Positions 1-8,268 of a stretch of 64,000 nt of DNA are shown here, in pieces (the stretch's first letter is position 1; the number at the start of each line of letters is the position of its first letter). A program made the position numbers and the translations under genes. The notes beneath the pieces were generated by a model, which saw only the letters and a list, made by a program, of their open reading frames with translations, did not search any database and was not told the origin of the DNA. Origin of the DNA: Ruficoccus sp. ZRK36 (GTDB taxonomy: Bacteria > Verrucomicrobiota > Verrucomicrobiia > Opitutales > Cerasicoccaceae); NCBI RefSeq assembly GCF_019603315.1, contig NZ_CP080649.1, forward strand, positions 1,875,501 through 1,939,500, written 5' to 3'.

Positions 1-238
1 CAGCGTTTTCTTTTAGTATCGAGGGGCGACGTGTGTCTGCGCGGCATCTGTGGCATTTGAAGGGTGCGGAGTCAAGGCATGCTGAGAGCTGCGGCTGGCT
101 TAACGTGCTACCAGAACTTTTCGAAACTAACCTTTAAGTCATGGGCTGCCTTTATAACCAAACGCTCAGTCACACCATTGACCCGTCTGGACTGAATCTC
201 AACGGGGTACTGTTTGCGTAGACAGGTCAAGGCCACGG
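1..238. other. Left window edge, no supported gene
   Basis: No recognisable gene was found in this stretch downstream of the symporter. A 42-codon open frame on the minus strand (236 to 108, GTG start) overlaps the symporter stop region, but it has no recognisable family and no clear ribosome binding site, so it is not called. No hairpin with a T-run was seen here. Confidence 0.4.
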
Positions 239-2068
239 TCAGGCCTGGTCAGACCCGGTTGCAGCCTGATTGAGATTGCCGACGTGTTCGGGCTCTTCCT
301 TTTCTGAGGCCTCCCGAGCCGCCATAATAGCCTCCACGTTTTTCTGCGCACGGAGCCCGCCGAGGTATAGCAGCAGTCCCGATAGGATGACGAAAAGGGA
401 CACCGCCAGGATGCAGAGGCGGCTGAATAGATCATTGGGGACGAGCAGGATCAGCATAATCAGCGCTCCCACCGCCATGACGGACTTACCCAGCAAGTAG
501 TACTGAGCATAGTCGATGGTGGACGAGCCAATCTCCTTCTCGTAGTCGATCGGCTTGTGCATCATCTTGAAGAAGTTGTCGATCTCCTCACGAGATTTCT
601 CGGAGGAGGTACGGTTCATCAGGCGGCAGACAATGGTCGCCAGTGTCCCACAGATCAAAATCCACATCGTGCGCTCCTGGACCGTCCACTGCTCGCCGCT
701 CAGGTAGCCGTCGATAAACGACCAGATCGAGGGGATCATGCAGCCTCCAAAGATCGGGAAATATGACCATTTGGGTAGCTTTTTGAGCCACAGGCCCATC
801 AGCTTGGGGAAGCCCATCGGCACGCCGATGACCGAGCCGATGATCAGATAGGCATCAAAGAGTGCGATCTCGCTCTGGTTCGCCAGCAGCAGCGCATAGC
901 TCACAATGATCAACCCGAGGATCAGCGTTGAGATATGGCAGATGCGGATATCTGTTTTCGGTGAAAGTTCCTTGTGGTACCCAAGCGCCCCCCGCAAGCG
1001 AGGGATCATGTTGCGGGCAATAACGCCCACCTGGCCGTTTAGCCCGGAGTCCATGCTACTCATCGTAGCCGCAAACATGGCCGCAATCATCATGCCCATC
1101 ATGCCGTTGGGGAGGAGTTTCATGGCGATAAACGCGTAGGCTGTCTCGGTCGGTTTCTCCACAGCACTGGCCATGATCTCATCCGCGAACATGAACCGCG
1201 CAACCATCGGCGGGACGAACCAGATCAGGCTCCCGATGGCCATCATGATAAAGGCCCACCAGGAGGCACGGGCGGCTTCCTTGCCGTCGCGCGCCGAGAT
1301 ATAACGCCCGGCTGAGCTGAGGCTGATCTGACTGTATAGCTGCATGAAAAAGATCACGATGGCCCACTTGTATGTGAAGCGGTCTCCCGAGAAGTGACCC
1401 GGATCGTTAAAGAAGCGAAAATCCTCCGCGAAGCGCGGATCGCTGAAATAACTGAAGAACTCTCCAAATCCCCCAATGGCTCGCAGCGACAGGAAAAACA
1501 CCAGCGCCGTAATCGCAAACATCACCAGTGCCTGCACAAAGTCCGTCGCCATGACCGCCCATTTCCCCCCGGTGGTGGAGTAGAAAACCACGATCAGGCA
1601 GATCGTTATCATGACGGGCACCAGTGGCAGGTTCAGCACCGTGCTGGCAAAGAGCGAGAGCGCGTACAGCTGGATGGCAGCCCCAAACGGCCCCAGGAAC
1701 ACACCGGCGATGGCCGAGAACTGCTCGACCGATATGCCGAAGCGCATGCGTATCACATCCACGGTCGTGTAGGCCCGCGTCTGCCTGAACCATGGACCCA
1801 GGAACAGCCCCCCGACCGCAAATCCAGCACAGTTAGCCAGGTAAAGAACCAGCAGGCTCGGCCCAGCCTCGTAGGCTGCCGAAGCGTTTCCCGTAAAGGT
1901 GAAGGCACTGATTCCACTCATCAGGATACTCGTACCGACCAGCCACCATGTGCCACGACCACCGCCGCGCACGAAGTCGCTGAGGTCTTTGTTGAAACGG
2001 GCAAAAACCATGCCCAGCAGAAGCAGGACACCAAGATAAAGGGAAAGGGTAATGTATTCGATATTCAT
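239..2068 (-). CDS. Sodium:solute symporter (SSS family)
   Basis: Inner-membrane transporter of 609 residues, predicted to import a sugar, sugar acid or similar solute with Na+. The protein is hydrophobic throughout, with roughly 13-15 membrane segments and a charged C-terminal tail rich in Glu. The first segment begins directly at MNIEYITLSLYLG, as is usual for SSS proteins. The frame stays open 36 codons further upstream from a GTG, but that extension is polar and atypical, so the ATG at 2068 is preferred. The gene is divergent from a LacI regulator (2564) and close to a sulfatase and a lyase, which suggests uptake of a polysaccharide breakdown product. The substrate cannot be read from sequence. 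Confidence 0.9.
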   Translation of the reverse strand: MNIEYITLSLYLGVLLLLGMVFARFNKDLSDFVRGGGRGTWWLVGTSILMSGISAFTFTGNASAAYEAGPSLLVLYLANCAGFAVGGLFLGPWFRQTRAYTTVDVIRMRFGISVEQFSAIAGVFLGPFGAAIQLYALSLFASTVLNLPLVPVMITICLIVVFYSTTGGKWAVMATDFVQALVMFAITALVFFLSLRAIGGFGEFFSYFSDPRFAEDFRFFNDPGHFSGDRFTYKWAIVIFFMQLYSQISLSSAGRYISARDGKEAARASWWAFIMMAIGSLIWFVPPMVARFMFADEIMASAVEKPTETAYAFIAMKLLPNGMMGMMIAAMFAATMSSMDSGLNGQVGVIARNMIPRLRGALGYHKELSPKTDIRICHISTLILGLIIVSYALLLANQSEIALFDAYLIIGSVIGVPMGFPKLMGLWLKKLPKWSYFPIFGGCMIPSIWSFIDGYLSGEQWTVQERTMWILICGTLATIVCRLMNRTSSEKSREEIDNFFKMMHKPIDYEKEIGSSTIDYAQYYLLGKSVMAVGALIMLILLVPNDLFSRLCILAVSLFVILSGLLLYLGGLRAQKNVEAIMAAREASEKEEPEHVGNLNQAATGSDQA

Positions 2069-2563
2069 TTTTTTGAGGGAGCCTGGACTATAGCCTAAAC
2101 TCCTTTTTCTTATAAGCGGATTCGACCAATACCCCATTTCGCCCTGTACTGTGGCAGTCGGATATGCTGCGGACACCGATTGCTGTGCACGCGGTGGTCA
2201 GAGGTTGTGGGGTATGTGTGTTCATGAGTGTTCAGGGGAATGCGTAGGCCGATACTCTGGACAGCTTCTTATCATGAGGTCTATAAGCTTCGGAACAAGG
2301 ACAATGCTGAAAACATAATGTAAATAGAGGTGTAAATGTCGTCAGCTTTCATTTTGTTTACAATCCATAGGAGATTGGGACGATAGTTGTCCTGCTATGT
2401 GTCTAATGTCAGCGACGCTGGTTGTCTTTTCAGTGTAATGGTTGGCTTTTATACCTGACGAAAGTCACAAACCGGCTCCGTGGTAAGCGTTTCTGTGAAA
2501 ATTGACTGTAAATAGGCGTGGGATTATGGTTTTTTATCCTCAACTTTCAAAATTACCCCCAAA
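2069..2563. promoter_or_regulatory. Divergent symporter/LacI intergenic region with TGTAAA half-sites
   Basis: This 495-bp gene-free region carries TGTAAATAG at 2319-2327, TGTAAATG at 2331-2338, TTTACA (inverted) at 2357-2362 and TGTAAATAGG at 2507-2516. TGTAAA is a common half-site of LacI-family operators (TGTAAA-CG-TTTACA type). The same half-site recurs upstream of the paralogous LacI gene at 10878-11846. Binding is inferred. Confidence 0.45.
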
Positions 2564-3529
2564 ATGCCTACGATCCATGAAATCGCCAGGGAGGCTGAGG
2601 TCTCGATTGCGACCGTTTCCCGTGTGTTCAGTAACCACCCCAATGTGAAAGAGGAGCTGCGTGAGCGCGTCCTGCGCGTGGCCCGGGCGCATGACTACTA
2701 CCCACGCCTGTCCAATCGACGTCGCACGGTGATCCTGATCACGCCCTCGCGCTCGGAGCACCCCGTGCAAAACTACGTGGACATGGTCGTCTCCCATCTG
2801 GCAGAGGCCTCCTCCCGGCGTGGCTACCGGATCGAAATCCTGTCCGAGGACGGCCTGGACAAGCTCGACAACACGCAGTTTTGCGGGGCCATCCAGATCA
2901 GCTCCGGCGAGTCTCCCTGGAAAAACTGGGGGCGGCGCTTCGACGCTCCGCTGGTTATCATCGACCGCGAGGTGCCCGGTGGCTTTGAGCAGGTCACATC
3001 CGTGCGCTCAAACGAGGAGCAGGGGATGGAGCTGGCCATCGACTATCTCTACCGGCTGGGCCATCGCCGCATCGGCTGCCTCATCAGTAACTCCCGGTTG
3101 GGGAACCCGCAGCTGCGCATGCGTTGCCTGGAAGAATCCCTGACCCGGCGCGGGCTACCGGCAGAAAGCTATTTCCTGCGGCTGGCGAGTGAGGTCGAGT
3201 ATGTGGAGGAGGTGGGTAAGCTGCTGCGTCACGGCGTGGACGCCATCTTTGCGCCGGGGGGATCGGGCGGTATCATTACCGCCTATGCGCTCTCCCTGTA
3301 TGGTAAGCGGATTCCCGAGGAGATTTCGCTTATCTCCTCGGAGCGGGTGATGGTCTCGCGCTACTGTGTGCCCTCACAAACAACGATTACACAGGATTAC
3401 AGTAAGCTGGCGTCGATTGCTGTGGACGCCATCGACGCCGCTCTGCGCCGGGACTCTTTCCCGCGCGAAACGATCCTCGATTACCAGCTCATTGAGCGGA
3501 ACAGTGTCATCGACAGAAAACCGGCCTGA
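2564..3529 (+). CDS. LacI-family transcriptional regulator
   Basis: Cytoplasmic DNA-binding repressor or activator of 321 residues. The N-terminal helix-turn-helix and hinge (residues 1-55) contain TIHEIAREAEVSIATVSRVF, followed by a periplasmic-binding-protein-like effector domain that ends in a QLIERNSV motif typical of the family. It starts at ATG 2564. It is divergent from the symporter and convergent with the sulfatase, so these are its likely targets. It is paralogous to the LacI at 10878-11846: the DYYPRL/GYHPRL hinge, the QNYVDM/QSCVDM stretch and the NTQFCGAI/AIQFCAAI stretch correspond. The effector is unknown. Confidence 0.93.
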   Translation: MPTIHEIAREAEVSIATVSRVFSNHPNVKEELRERVLRVARAHDYYPRLSNRRRTVILITPSRSEHPVQNYVDMVVSHLAEASSRRGYRIEILSEDGLDKLDNTQFCGAIQISSGESPWKNWGRRFDAPLVIIDREVPGGFEQVTSVRSNEEQGMELAIDYLYRLGHRRIGCLISNSRLGNPQLRMRCLEESLTRRGLPAESYFLRLASEVEYVEEVGKLLRHGVDAIFAPGGSGGIITAYALSLYGKRIPEEISLISSERVMVSRYCVPSQTTITQDYSKLASIAVDAIDAALRRDSFPRETILDYQLIERNSVIDRKPA

Positions 3530-3550
3530 CCATCTGGAGTTGTGTCACGG

Positions 3551-3570
3551 CTCGCACTGAAGTGTGCGAG
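3551..3570. terminator. Hairpin between converging LacI and sulfatase genes
   Basis: A perfect 7-bp stem CTCGCAC (3551-3557) / GTGCGAG (3564-3570) with a 6-nt loop lies between two converging genes. There is no good T-run on either strand, so termination is only suggested by its position. Confidence 0.3.
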
Positions 3571-3614
3571 CGAGGCCATGCCGACTCAATCAGCTTTGAG
3601 TGTAGACCGCATTC

Positions 3615-4979
3615 TTACGCGGGGGCCGTGTGGCGCATGAAGCAGTTCTTAAGCTCTTCGACTTTTTGCGTATTTTCTGCGGCGATGTTGTTGAGTTCGG
3701 CTGGGTCGTTTTTGAGGTCGAAGAGCAGGTCCGGTACGGGCTGGGGGGCATCGAGCTGCTGCTTGAAGCCGCGGTTGGTGTCGTAGCCGGTTATCCACTT
3801 CCAGCGCCCGTCGCAGGCAGACTTCCAGTTGCCCAGTCCCGAGAAGACCGCCTCGCGGTTTGAGCGCGCGTTGCCCTCCAGGATTGCACGCAGGGAGCAG
3901 GCGTCATTGTAGCGTGGAGTTTCCCCGCAGGCGTAGTCCAGGAAGGTTGCGGAGAGGTCAATGAGGGAGACGGCGGAGTCGTTGGTCCCGGTGGCCTTCA
4001 CGCCCGGCCCGGCGATGCAGAGCGGGATGCCGACGGAGGCCTGATAGGGCAGGTTCTTACCGAAAAATCCCTTGTCGCAGAGCATGTCGCCGTGGTCGCT
4101 GGAGATGACGATCAAAGTCTCCTCATCCTCCCCGCGCTCATGGATGACCTGCAGCATGCGGCCGACCCAGCGGTCGATGTTTTCAATCATGGCGGCGTAG
4201 GCGCGCCGGGTGTTCTGGCGGGTTTCGGGGTCCGCCAGCTCAGAGGGAGGCGGCTCTCCAAATGTGCGCCCGCGCACGGAGTCAAACATGCTGTGGGTGG
4301 TGTCCATGGGGGAGTGCGGCCCGCAAAAATTCACCTGTAGGAACCAGGGGGATTGTGTACCAGCGCCCTGCAGTAGATCAACGGCCTGCTGGCCGACAAA
4401 GTTGTCCAGGTAAGCCCGGTCGGGGAGGGGAGTCGGCGCATTGCTGTAGTAGTCCCTACGCCCATTCAGGTCGGCGATGTGGACATCGAGCAGGCCTTCA
4501 CTTTTGAGAAAGGATGTGTAGGGGCACAGATTGTCGCGGGCTCCTTCGGTTACGCCGTCGATTTTACCGCTGACATCGGCGCCGCCGTTGAAGCCCCAGT
4601 GGTCGAGGCGGTTGGTGCCGTCAGGCAGAGGGTGCTGCCCGTTTGGGCTCCAGTCGTTGGCATCCTTGGCCAGGTCGTACTTGCCACAGCCGAGCACCTG
4701 GTAGCCGGTTTCGCGCAGGCGCTGATAGAAGGTCTGTTCATCCAGATCGAGGTCGTCGCTGTTGCTCTTGACCGCGCAGTGCTCGTACTCCCTACCTGTG
4801 GCGAGGCAGGCGCGGGCCGGTGCGCAGAGGGGAGAGGGCGTGACGGCATGGCTAAAGCTCAGGCCCCGCCGTGCCACACTCTGGCAAAAGGGGAGCCGCA
4901 GCGGCAGCTCACTCTGCCAGGACCAGTCGTGCCGCCACTGGTCGGGAAAAACAAAGAGGATGTTCGGTGGTCTTTTCAT
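3615..4979 (-). CDS. Type I sulfatase (arylsulfatase family)
   Basis: Predicted sulfate ester hydrolase of 454 residues. The formylglycine signature C-x-P-x-R is present as C52-A-P-A-R56 followed by ACLATG. An N-terminal NILFVFPDQ strand supplies metal-binding Asp, and SSDHGDM carries further metal ligands. Maturation needs a formylglycine-generating enzyme, which is not in the window. No signal peptide is visible from the ATG at 4979, and a TTG one codon upstream does not change this, so the protein may act on imported oligosaccharides in the cytoplasm. It follows the hydroxyacid dehydrogenase on the same strand by 95 bp. The substrate is unknown; a sulfated algal or glycosaminoglycan-like sugar is plausible. 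Confidence 0.92.
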   Translation of the reverse strand: MKRPPNILFVFPDQWRHDWSWQSELPLRLPFCQSVARRGLSFSHAVTPSPLCAPARACLATGREYEHCAVKSNSDDLDLDEQTFYQRLRETGYQVLGCGKYDLAKDANDWSPNGQHPLPDGTNRLDHWGFNGGADVSGKIDGVTEGARDNLCPYTSFLKSEGLLDVHIADLNGRRDYYSNAPTPLPDRAYLDNFVGQQAVDLLQGAGTQSPWFLQVNFCGPHSPMDTTHSMFDSVRGRTFGEPPPSELADPETRQNTRRAYAAMIENIDRWVGRMLQVIHERGEDEETLIVISSDHGDMLCDKGFFGKNLPYQASVGIPLCIAGPGVKATGTNDSAVSLIDLSATFLDYACGETPRYNDACSLRAILEGNARSNREAVFSGLGNWKSACDGRWKWITGYDTNRGFKQQLDAPQPVPDLLFDLKNDPAELNNIAAENTQKVEELKNCFMRHTAPA

Positions 4980-5074
4980 CAAGTGCGATTATTGAGAAGC
5001 TGCTGAGCAGATGACTGTTCCGGGTGAACCTAGGCCGGTCCGCCTTTATCAATTACTATGGCATGACGGTCCGT

Positions 5075-6130
5075 TTATGTGGCCCGGTCATAGCTGATGA
5101 GGTCCACTAGATCATGCGGAGATTCTCCGCGCAGGAATCGTTCTATATTCTGCACGGCGTGTTGCCCAAGTAATGCGAGCTGGTCGGCCGTCGGACCAGC
5201 GATATGCGGTGTCGCGAGGAGCCCGGGTGTTGTTACCAGAGGCGAATCGCAGGCCATCGGTTCAGTGATACAGACATCGGTGGCGATGCGAAGTCTGCCG
5301 CTGGACGCTTCCTTTAGCAGGGCATCCTCGTCCACGATAGCACCGCGCCCGACGTTGACGAAGATAGAGCCGTCGGGGATGGTCGCCAGCAGTTCTGCCG
5401 TCAGGCTGTCACGGGATAGCTCGGTAAGGGCTTCACAGCCGAAGAACACGTCGCAGGATTGGCAAAGTTCTTTGAGCGACTGGCAGGGGGTGACTCCTTC
5501 CTCATGCATGAGCTTGTGCGGGACACCCTCAGAGAATGCCCGTATCTCGACGGAAAAAGGGCGTAGCAGCTGGACCAGTGTACGAGCCACCCGTCCAAAG
5601 CCGTGGATGCTGACACGCTTGCCGAAAAGGGTACGCGTGCCCAGATGCGTCAGCCTGCGCTGCCGGGGTGGTTGCTGGATATACGCAGGCCACTGGGGCA
5701 GACTGCGCAGAGCACCCAGGGCCAGTAGCAAGGCGTACTCGGCTACCTGAGGAGCGCACATCGCACCCCAGTTTGAGACGAGCCCGCCACGCTCGATAAA
5801 GGAGCGGGGGACGATGCCACGGACAGAACCGGTCACATGGCTGACGTAGCGCAGCGGACAGTCCTCCTGCTCCAGCCAGGCGGAGGGCAGGGGAGGCGTG
5901 CTCCATGAGGTGAGGAGGACGGTTGGCCGCAGGGTCTGGAGCTGCTCCTCCCAGTCTTGGGCCGGGACGTCTATCGCCTGGGCTCCGTCGATCTCTGCAT
6001 CGATCCCGTTGGGGAAAAAGTATTGCCGACACCGTTCGTTCAGGGAGTAAGCGATGCGTTGTTGTTTGAGATCGTCTGAGGCGTTCTCCCGTTCTTTGGC
6101 TGAGTTCTGCTTTAACATAGGTACAAGCAT
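5075..6130 (-). CDS. D-isomer-specific 2-hydroxyacid dehydrogenase (module copy A)
   Basis: NAD(P)-dependent oxidoreductase of about 351 residues for 2-hydroxy or 2-keto acids, cytoplasmic. A Rossmann motif is seen as HGFGRVAR, and the catalytic Arg, Glu and His lie in NVGRGAIVDE, DVCITEP and TPHIAGP. The first 60 residues are atypical for the family but share YFFPNG and surrounding residues with the paralogue at 39069-40151. Starts at 6142 (GTG), 6130 (ATG) and 6118 (ATG) are all possible, and none has a clear Shine-Dalgarno. It lies downstream of a PEP-CTERM gene and a LacI gene, the same trio as in the second copy. The physiological substrate is unknown. Confidence 0.88.
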   Translation of the reverse strand: MLVPMLKQNSAKERENASDDLKQQRIAYSLNERCRQYFFPNGIDAEIDGAQAIDVPAQDWEEQLQTLRPTVLLTSWSTPPLPSAWLEQEDCPLRYVSHVTGSVRGIVPRSFIERGGLVSNWGAMCAPQVAEYALLLALGALRSLPQWPAYIQQPPRQRRLTHLGTRTLFGKRVSIHGFGRVARTLVQLLRPFSVEIRAFSEGVPHKLMHEEGVTPCQSLKELCQSCDVFFGCEALTELSRDSLTAELLATIPDGSIFVNVGRGAIVDEDALLKEASSGRLRIATDVCITEPMACDSPLVTTPGLLATPHIAGPTADQLALLGQHAVQNIERFLRGESPHDLVDLISYDRAT

Positions 6131-6223
6131 CCCGTGTTGCACGCTTGGGGCGCCAACTCGCAGGAATCGATATGGGGTTTATATACGGAGGGGCGTCTAA
6201 AGAGATATACCCCAAGCCTGCCC

Positions 6224-7060
6224 TTAACGGCGGCCCTTCACTCGCTTCAGGAACGCCAGCAGCAAGGTCGCAGCAAGCAGTATGGCGGCACTTTCCGACG
6301 GCTCGGGGATCGAGGCGTTACTGTCGATGGACAGATTATCGATATAGAGTGAGCCCACATACTGAGCTTTGGACACGAAGTTAAAGCTGTTCAGCGAGGT
6401 ACCGGTGCTGATGTTGCCGGTGTTACTGACGCCGCTGGCAACGCGTGTCCCGTTGAGCCACACATCCATCATGCCGGAGGCCACGGTGCCACCCTCATAG
6501 GTCAGTGCTGAGCCCGTATTGTTGAAGACGACCACGAGGTTGTTGACTGTGTCTTGAGTGTAGCTCGCGACGGCATCCTGCTTCGTGATGGAGCCGCCCG
6601 TGTACAGGTAGAAGGATCCGTCCTGGATCGACAATGCGAATGCGGAGGTGCTGTTACCGTTACCGGTGCCCCAACGCATGATCCAGCCGTCACCCGTGCT
6701 GCCAGTGGGGTCGTAGAAGTCCAGGGAGATTTGTCCGCTCTGAGTGGAGTTGAAGGTATTGGTAGCCGCCATGGGCTGGAGGCTGGTATCATAGCTGGTG
6801 ACAGCCATGTTCAGGAACTGGTTGGATGTCCCCTGCCCGAACAGATTTCCGGTGTCAGCAACGACGGTAAAGGTCTTGTTGGCATTGGTGAGGGTCGTTT
6901 TCCAGATTTCCGGGGACTCACCTGTAGGCAGTGACTCTGGCACTGGCGAGTAACCGTTGAAGTTATCCTCGACGAGTACGGCCCCTTGCGCGCAGAGACT
7001 AAAACTGGACAGGGCACCACAGAGTAGAAACAGGTAACAATTTTGGGATATTTTTTTCAT
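6224..7060 (-). CDS. PEP-CTERM sorting-domain secreted protein (module copy A)
   Basis: Exported protein of 278 residues. It has an N-terminal signal peptide (Lys-Lys, hydrophobic stretch, ends near CAQGA). A beta-rich middle resembles a concanavalin/LamG-type jelly roll (TQSGQISLDFY, VFNN, YVGSLYIDNLSID). The C-terminal PEP-CTERM signal is SIPEPSES, a hydrophobic segment and a final basic patch (KRVKGRR). In this family the signal is processed by an exosortase and links to exopolysaccharide export; no exosortase gene is in the window. Its paralogue is 36746-37579. The ATG at 7060 is well placed, with an AAAGG stretch upstream. The specific function is unknown; carbohydrate or matrix binding is inferred from the fold. 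Confidence 0.88.
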   Translation of the reverse strand: MKKISQNCYLFLLCGALSSFSLCAQGAVLVEDNFNGYSPVPESLPTGESPEIWKTTLTNANKTFTVVADTGNLFGQGTSNQFLNMAVTSYDTSLQPMAATNTFNSTQSGQISLDFYDPTGSTGDGWIMRWGTGNGNSTSAFALSIQDGSFYLYTGGSITKQDAVASYTQDTVNNLVVVFNNTGSALTYEGGTVASGMMDVWLNGTRVASGVSNTGNISTGTSLNSFNFVSKAQYVGSLYIDNLSIDSNASIPEPSESAAILLAATLLLAFLKRVKGRR

Positions 7061-7100
7061 AGGCCTTTACTCAATCTCAGTCTGATTGATTTCACAAACC

Positions 7101-7130
7101 ATGGGTTGTTCACCAAGGTTAATGATAACC
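7101..7130. promoter_or_regulatory. Candidate LacI operator upstream of the PEP-CTERM gene
   Basis: ATGGGTTGTTCACCAAG at 7101-7117 matches ATGGGTTGTCTGACAAG at 8210-8226 at 13 of 17 positions, on the same strand. It adjoins an inverted repeat GGTTA-N4-TAACC at 7117-7130. Both copies sit in the two control regions that flank the LacI gene 7165-8190, consistent with that protein binding both. Binding itself is inferred. Confidence 0.5.
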
Positions 7131-7164
7131 GCTATATTCCAGTAGAAAACGGTAACGCCAGGGC

Positions 7165-8190
7165 TTACTGAGCGGAGCGCAGGCTTCCGCCGTTGTACCA
7201 GCTGCCTTCTATCAGGATACAGCGCGGGTTGTCGCTCAGTCCTCTCTCGCCGTTGTGGAGCATGGACACGAGCATGGTGACCGCTTCTTCGCCGATGAGT
7301 GTCGAGTTCTCGACGATACTGGAGACGCCCGGAGTCTCGGCAGAGTAGGTGAACCCGGCTACGCCGATGTCACGCGGGCATTCCAGGCCAGCGGCATCCA
7401 GTGTCTTCTTGATTTTCCAGTCAACCGTGACGACCGCATCCAGCCGGTTCTCATCGACCCACGCACGAAACTCCTGATGGTAGCCTTTGTGATCATAGGA
7501 CAGGGGCGGGATCGGCTCAAACCCGTACAGGTGTACGGCTGTCAGGTAGCCGGCGAGGCAGTTGTAGTCCGTGCGTTCGTTAAATTCCCAAGGGTAAGCG
7601 TAGCCAATGCGCTTATAGCCGCGTCTGGCCAACTCCCGCATCGTCGTCAGGACGTTTTTGCAGTGGGCCGCCGTTATCATATTCAACCGCGGCTTCTGAA
7701 GAGTGTAGCCAAAGGTGACGGAGGCGAAGTTCTCCCACGGGAAGTCGATTTGTGTAAGCTGGTTGGGCTGGGGGCAGACAAGGATACCCGCGATGTTGCG
7801 AGCCTTGAAAATAGAGGCCATGCGCTTGGAGGTCATGCCTGCAGTCGTTAAATCGAAGATCTCCAGCTTATAGCCGTGACTGGCAGCCTGAGCTTGGGCT
7901 CCGTTGAAGTAGTCTCGATAGTGGCGGACATTATGCCAGTTCCACTCCTGCGAACTGCGGACCATCCAGGCCAGAGTCCCGTGAAAGGCGACCGGCCGGG
8001 ACTGCGAACTGTACGCGGCCAGGGCCGAGAGCATCGGGTCACGCACGTAGCCCAGCTCTTTGGCCAGCTGCATGATGCGCTCACGCGTTTCCTGCGGTAT
8101 ACCGGGATGGTTCTTGAGCGCCAGACTCACCGTAGAGCGGTGGACGTTCGCCTTCTCGGCGATGTCTTTCTGGGTAACTCGCTGTGCCAT
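7165..8190 (-). CDS. LacI-family transcriptional regulator (module copy A)
   Basis: Regulator of 341 residues. The N-terminal helix-turn-helix reads VTQKDIAEKANVHRSTVSLAL, followed by a ligand-binding domain. Diagnostic stretches shared with the LacI at 37885-38943 are HRSTVS.ALKNHP, DPMLSALA.Y, KARNIAG and a GT-AW turn, so the two are clear paralogues and distinct from the other LacI genes here. It is divergent from the prepilin-like/lyase pair and upstream of the PEP-CTERM gene. A 17-nt motif occurs in both adjacent control regions (7101, 8210), which suggests autoregulation and control of both transcripts. Confidence 0.93.
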   Translation of the reverse strand: MAQRVTQKDIAEKANVHRSTVSLALKNHPGIPQETRERIMQLAKELGYVRDPMLSALAAYSSQSRPVAFHGTLAWMVRSSQEWNWHNVRHYRDYFNGAQAQAASHGYKLEIFDLTTAGMTSKRMASIFKARNIAGILVCPQPNQLTQIDFPWENFASVTFGYTLQKPRLNMITAAHCKNVLTTMRELARRGYKRIGYAYPWEFNERTDYNCLAGYLTAVHLYGFEPIPPLSYDHKGYHQEFRAWVDENRLDAVVTVDWKIKKTLDAAGLECPRDIGVAGFTYSAETPGVSSIVENSTLIGEEAVTMLVSMLHNGERGLSDNPRCILIEGSWYNGGSLRSAQ

Positions 8191-8209
8191 TCACCTTGGT
8201 TAACGGACG

Positions 8210-8268
8210 ATGGGTTGTCTGACAAGCTTACTTGTGCAACTTTATGGGCATAACCAACCCCGTTATGC
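8210..8268. promoter_or_regulatory. Divergent control region: 17-nt operator motif and start-codon hairpin
   Basis: ATGGGTTGTCTGACAAG lies at 8210-8226 (compare 7101-7117). A perfect inverted repeat GCATAAC (8248-8254) / GTTATGC (8262-8268) follows, and its right arm contains the ATG at 8265. In the transcript this could occlude the start codon of the prepilin-like gene. Both roles are inferred. Confidence 0.4.

Noticed and set aside
108-236. 42-codon minus-strand frame at the left edge (GTG start)
   Set aside because: No family resemblance, no ribosome binding site, and it overlaps the symporter stop region. It could be chance.
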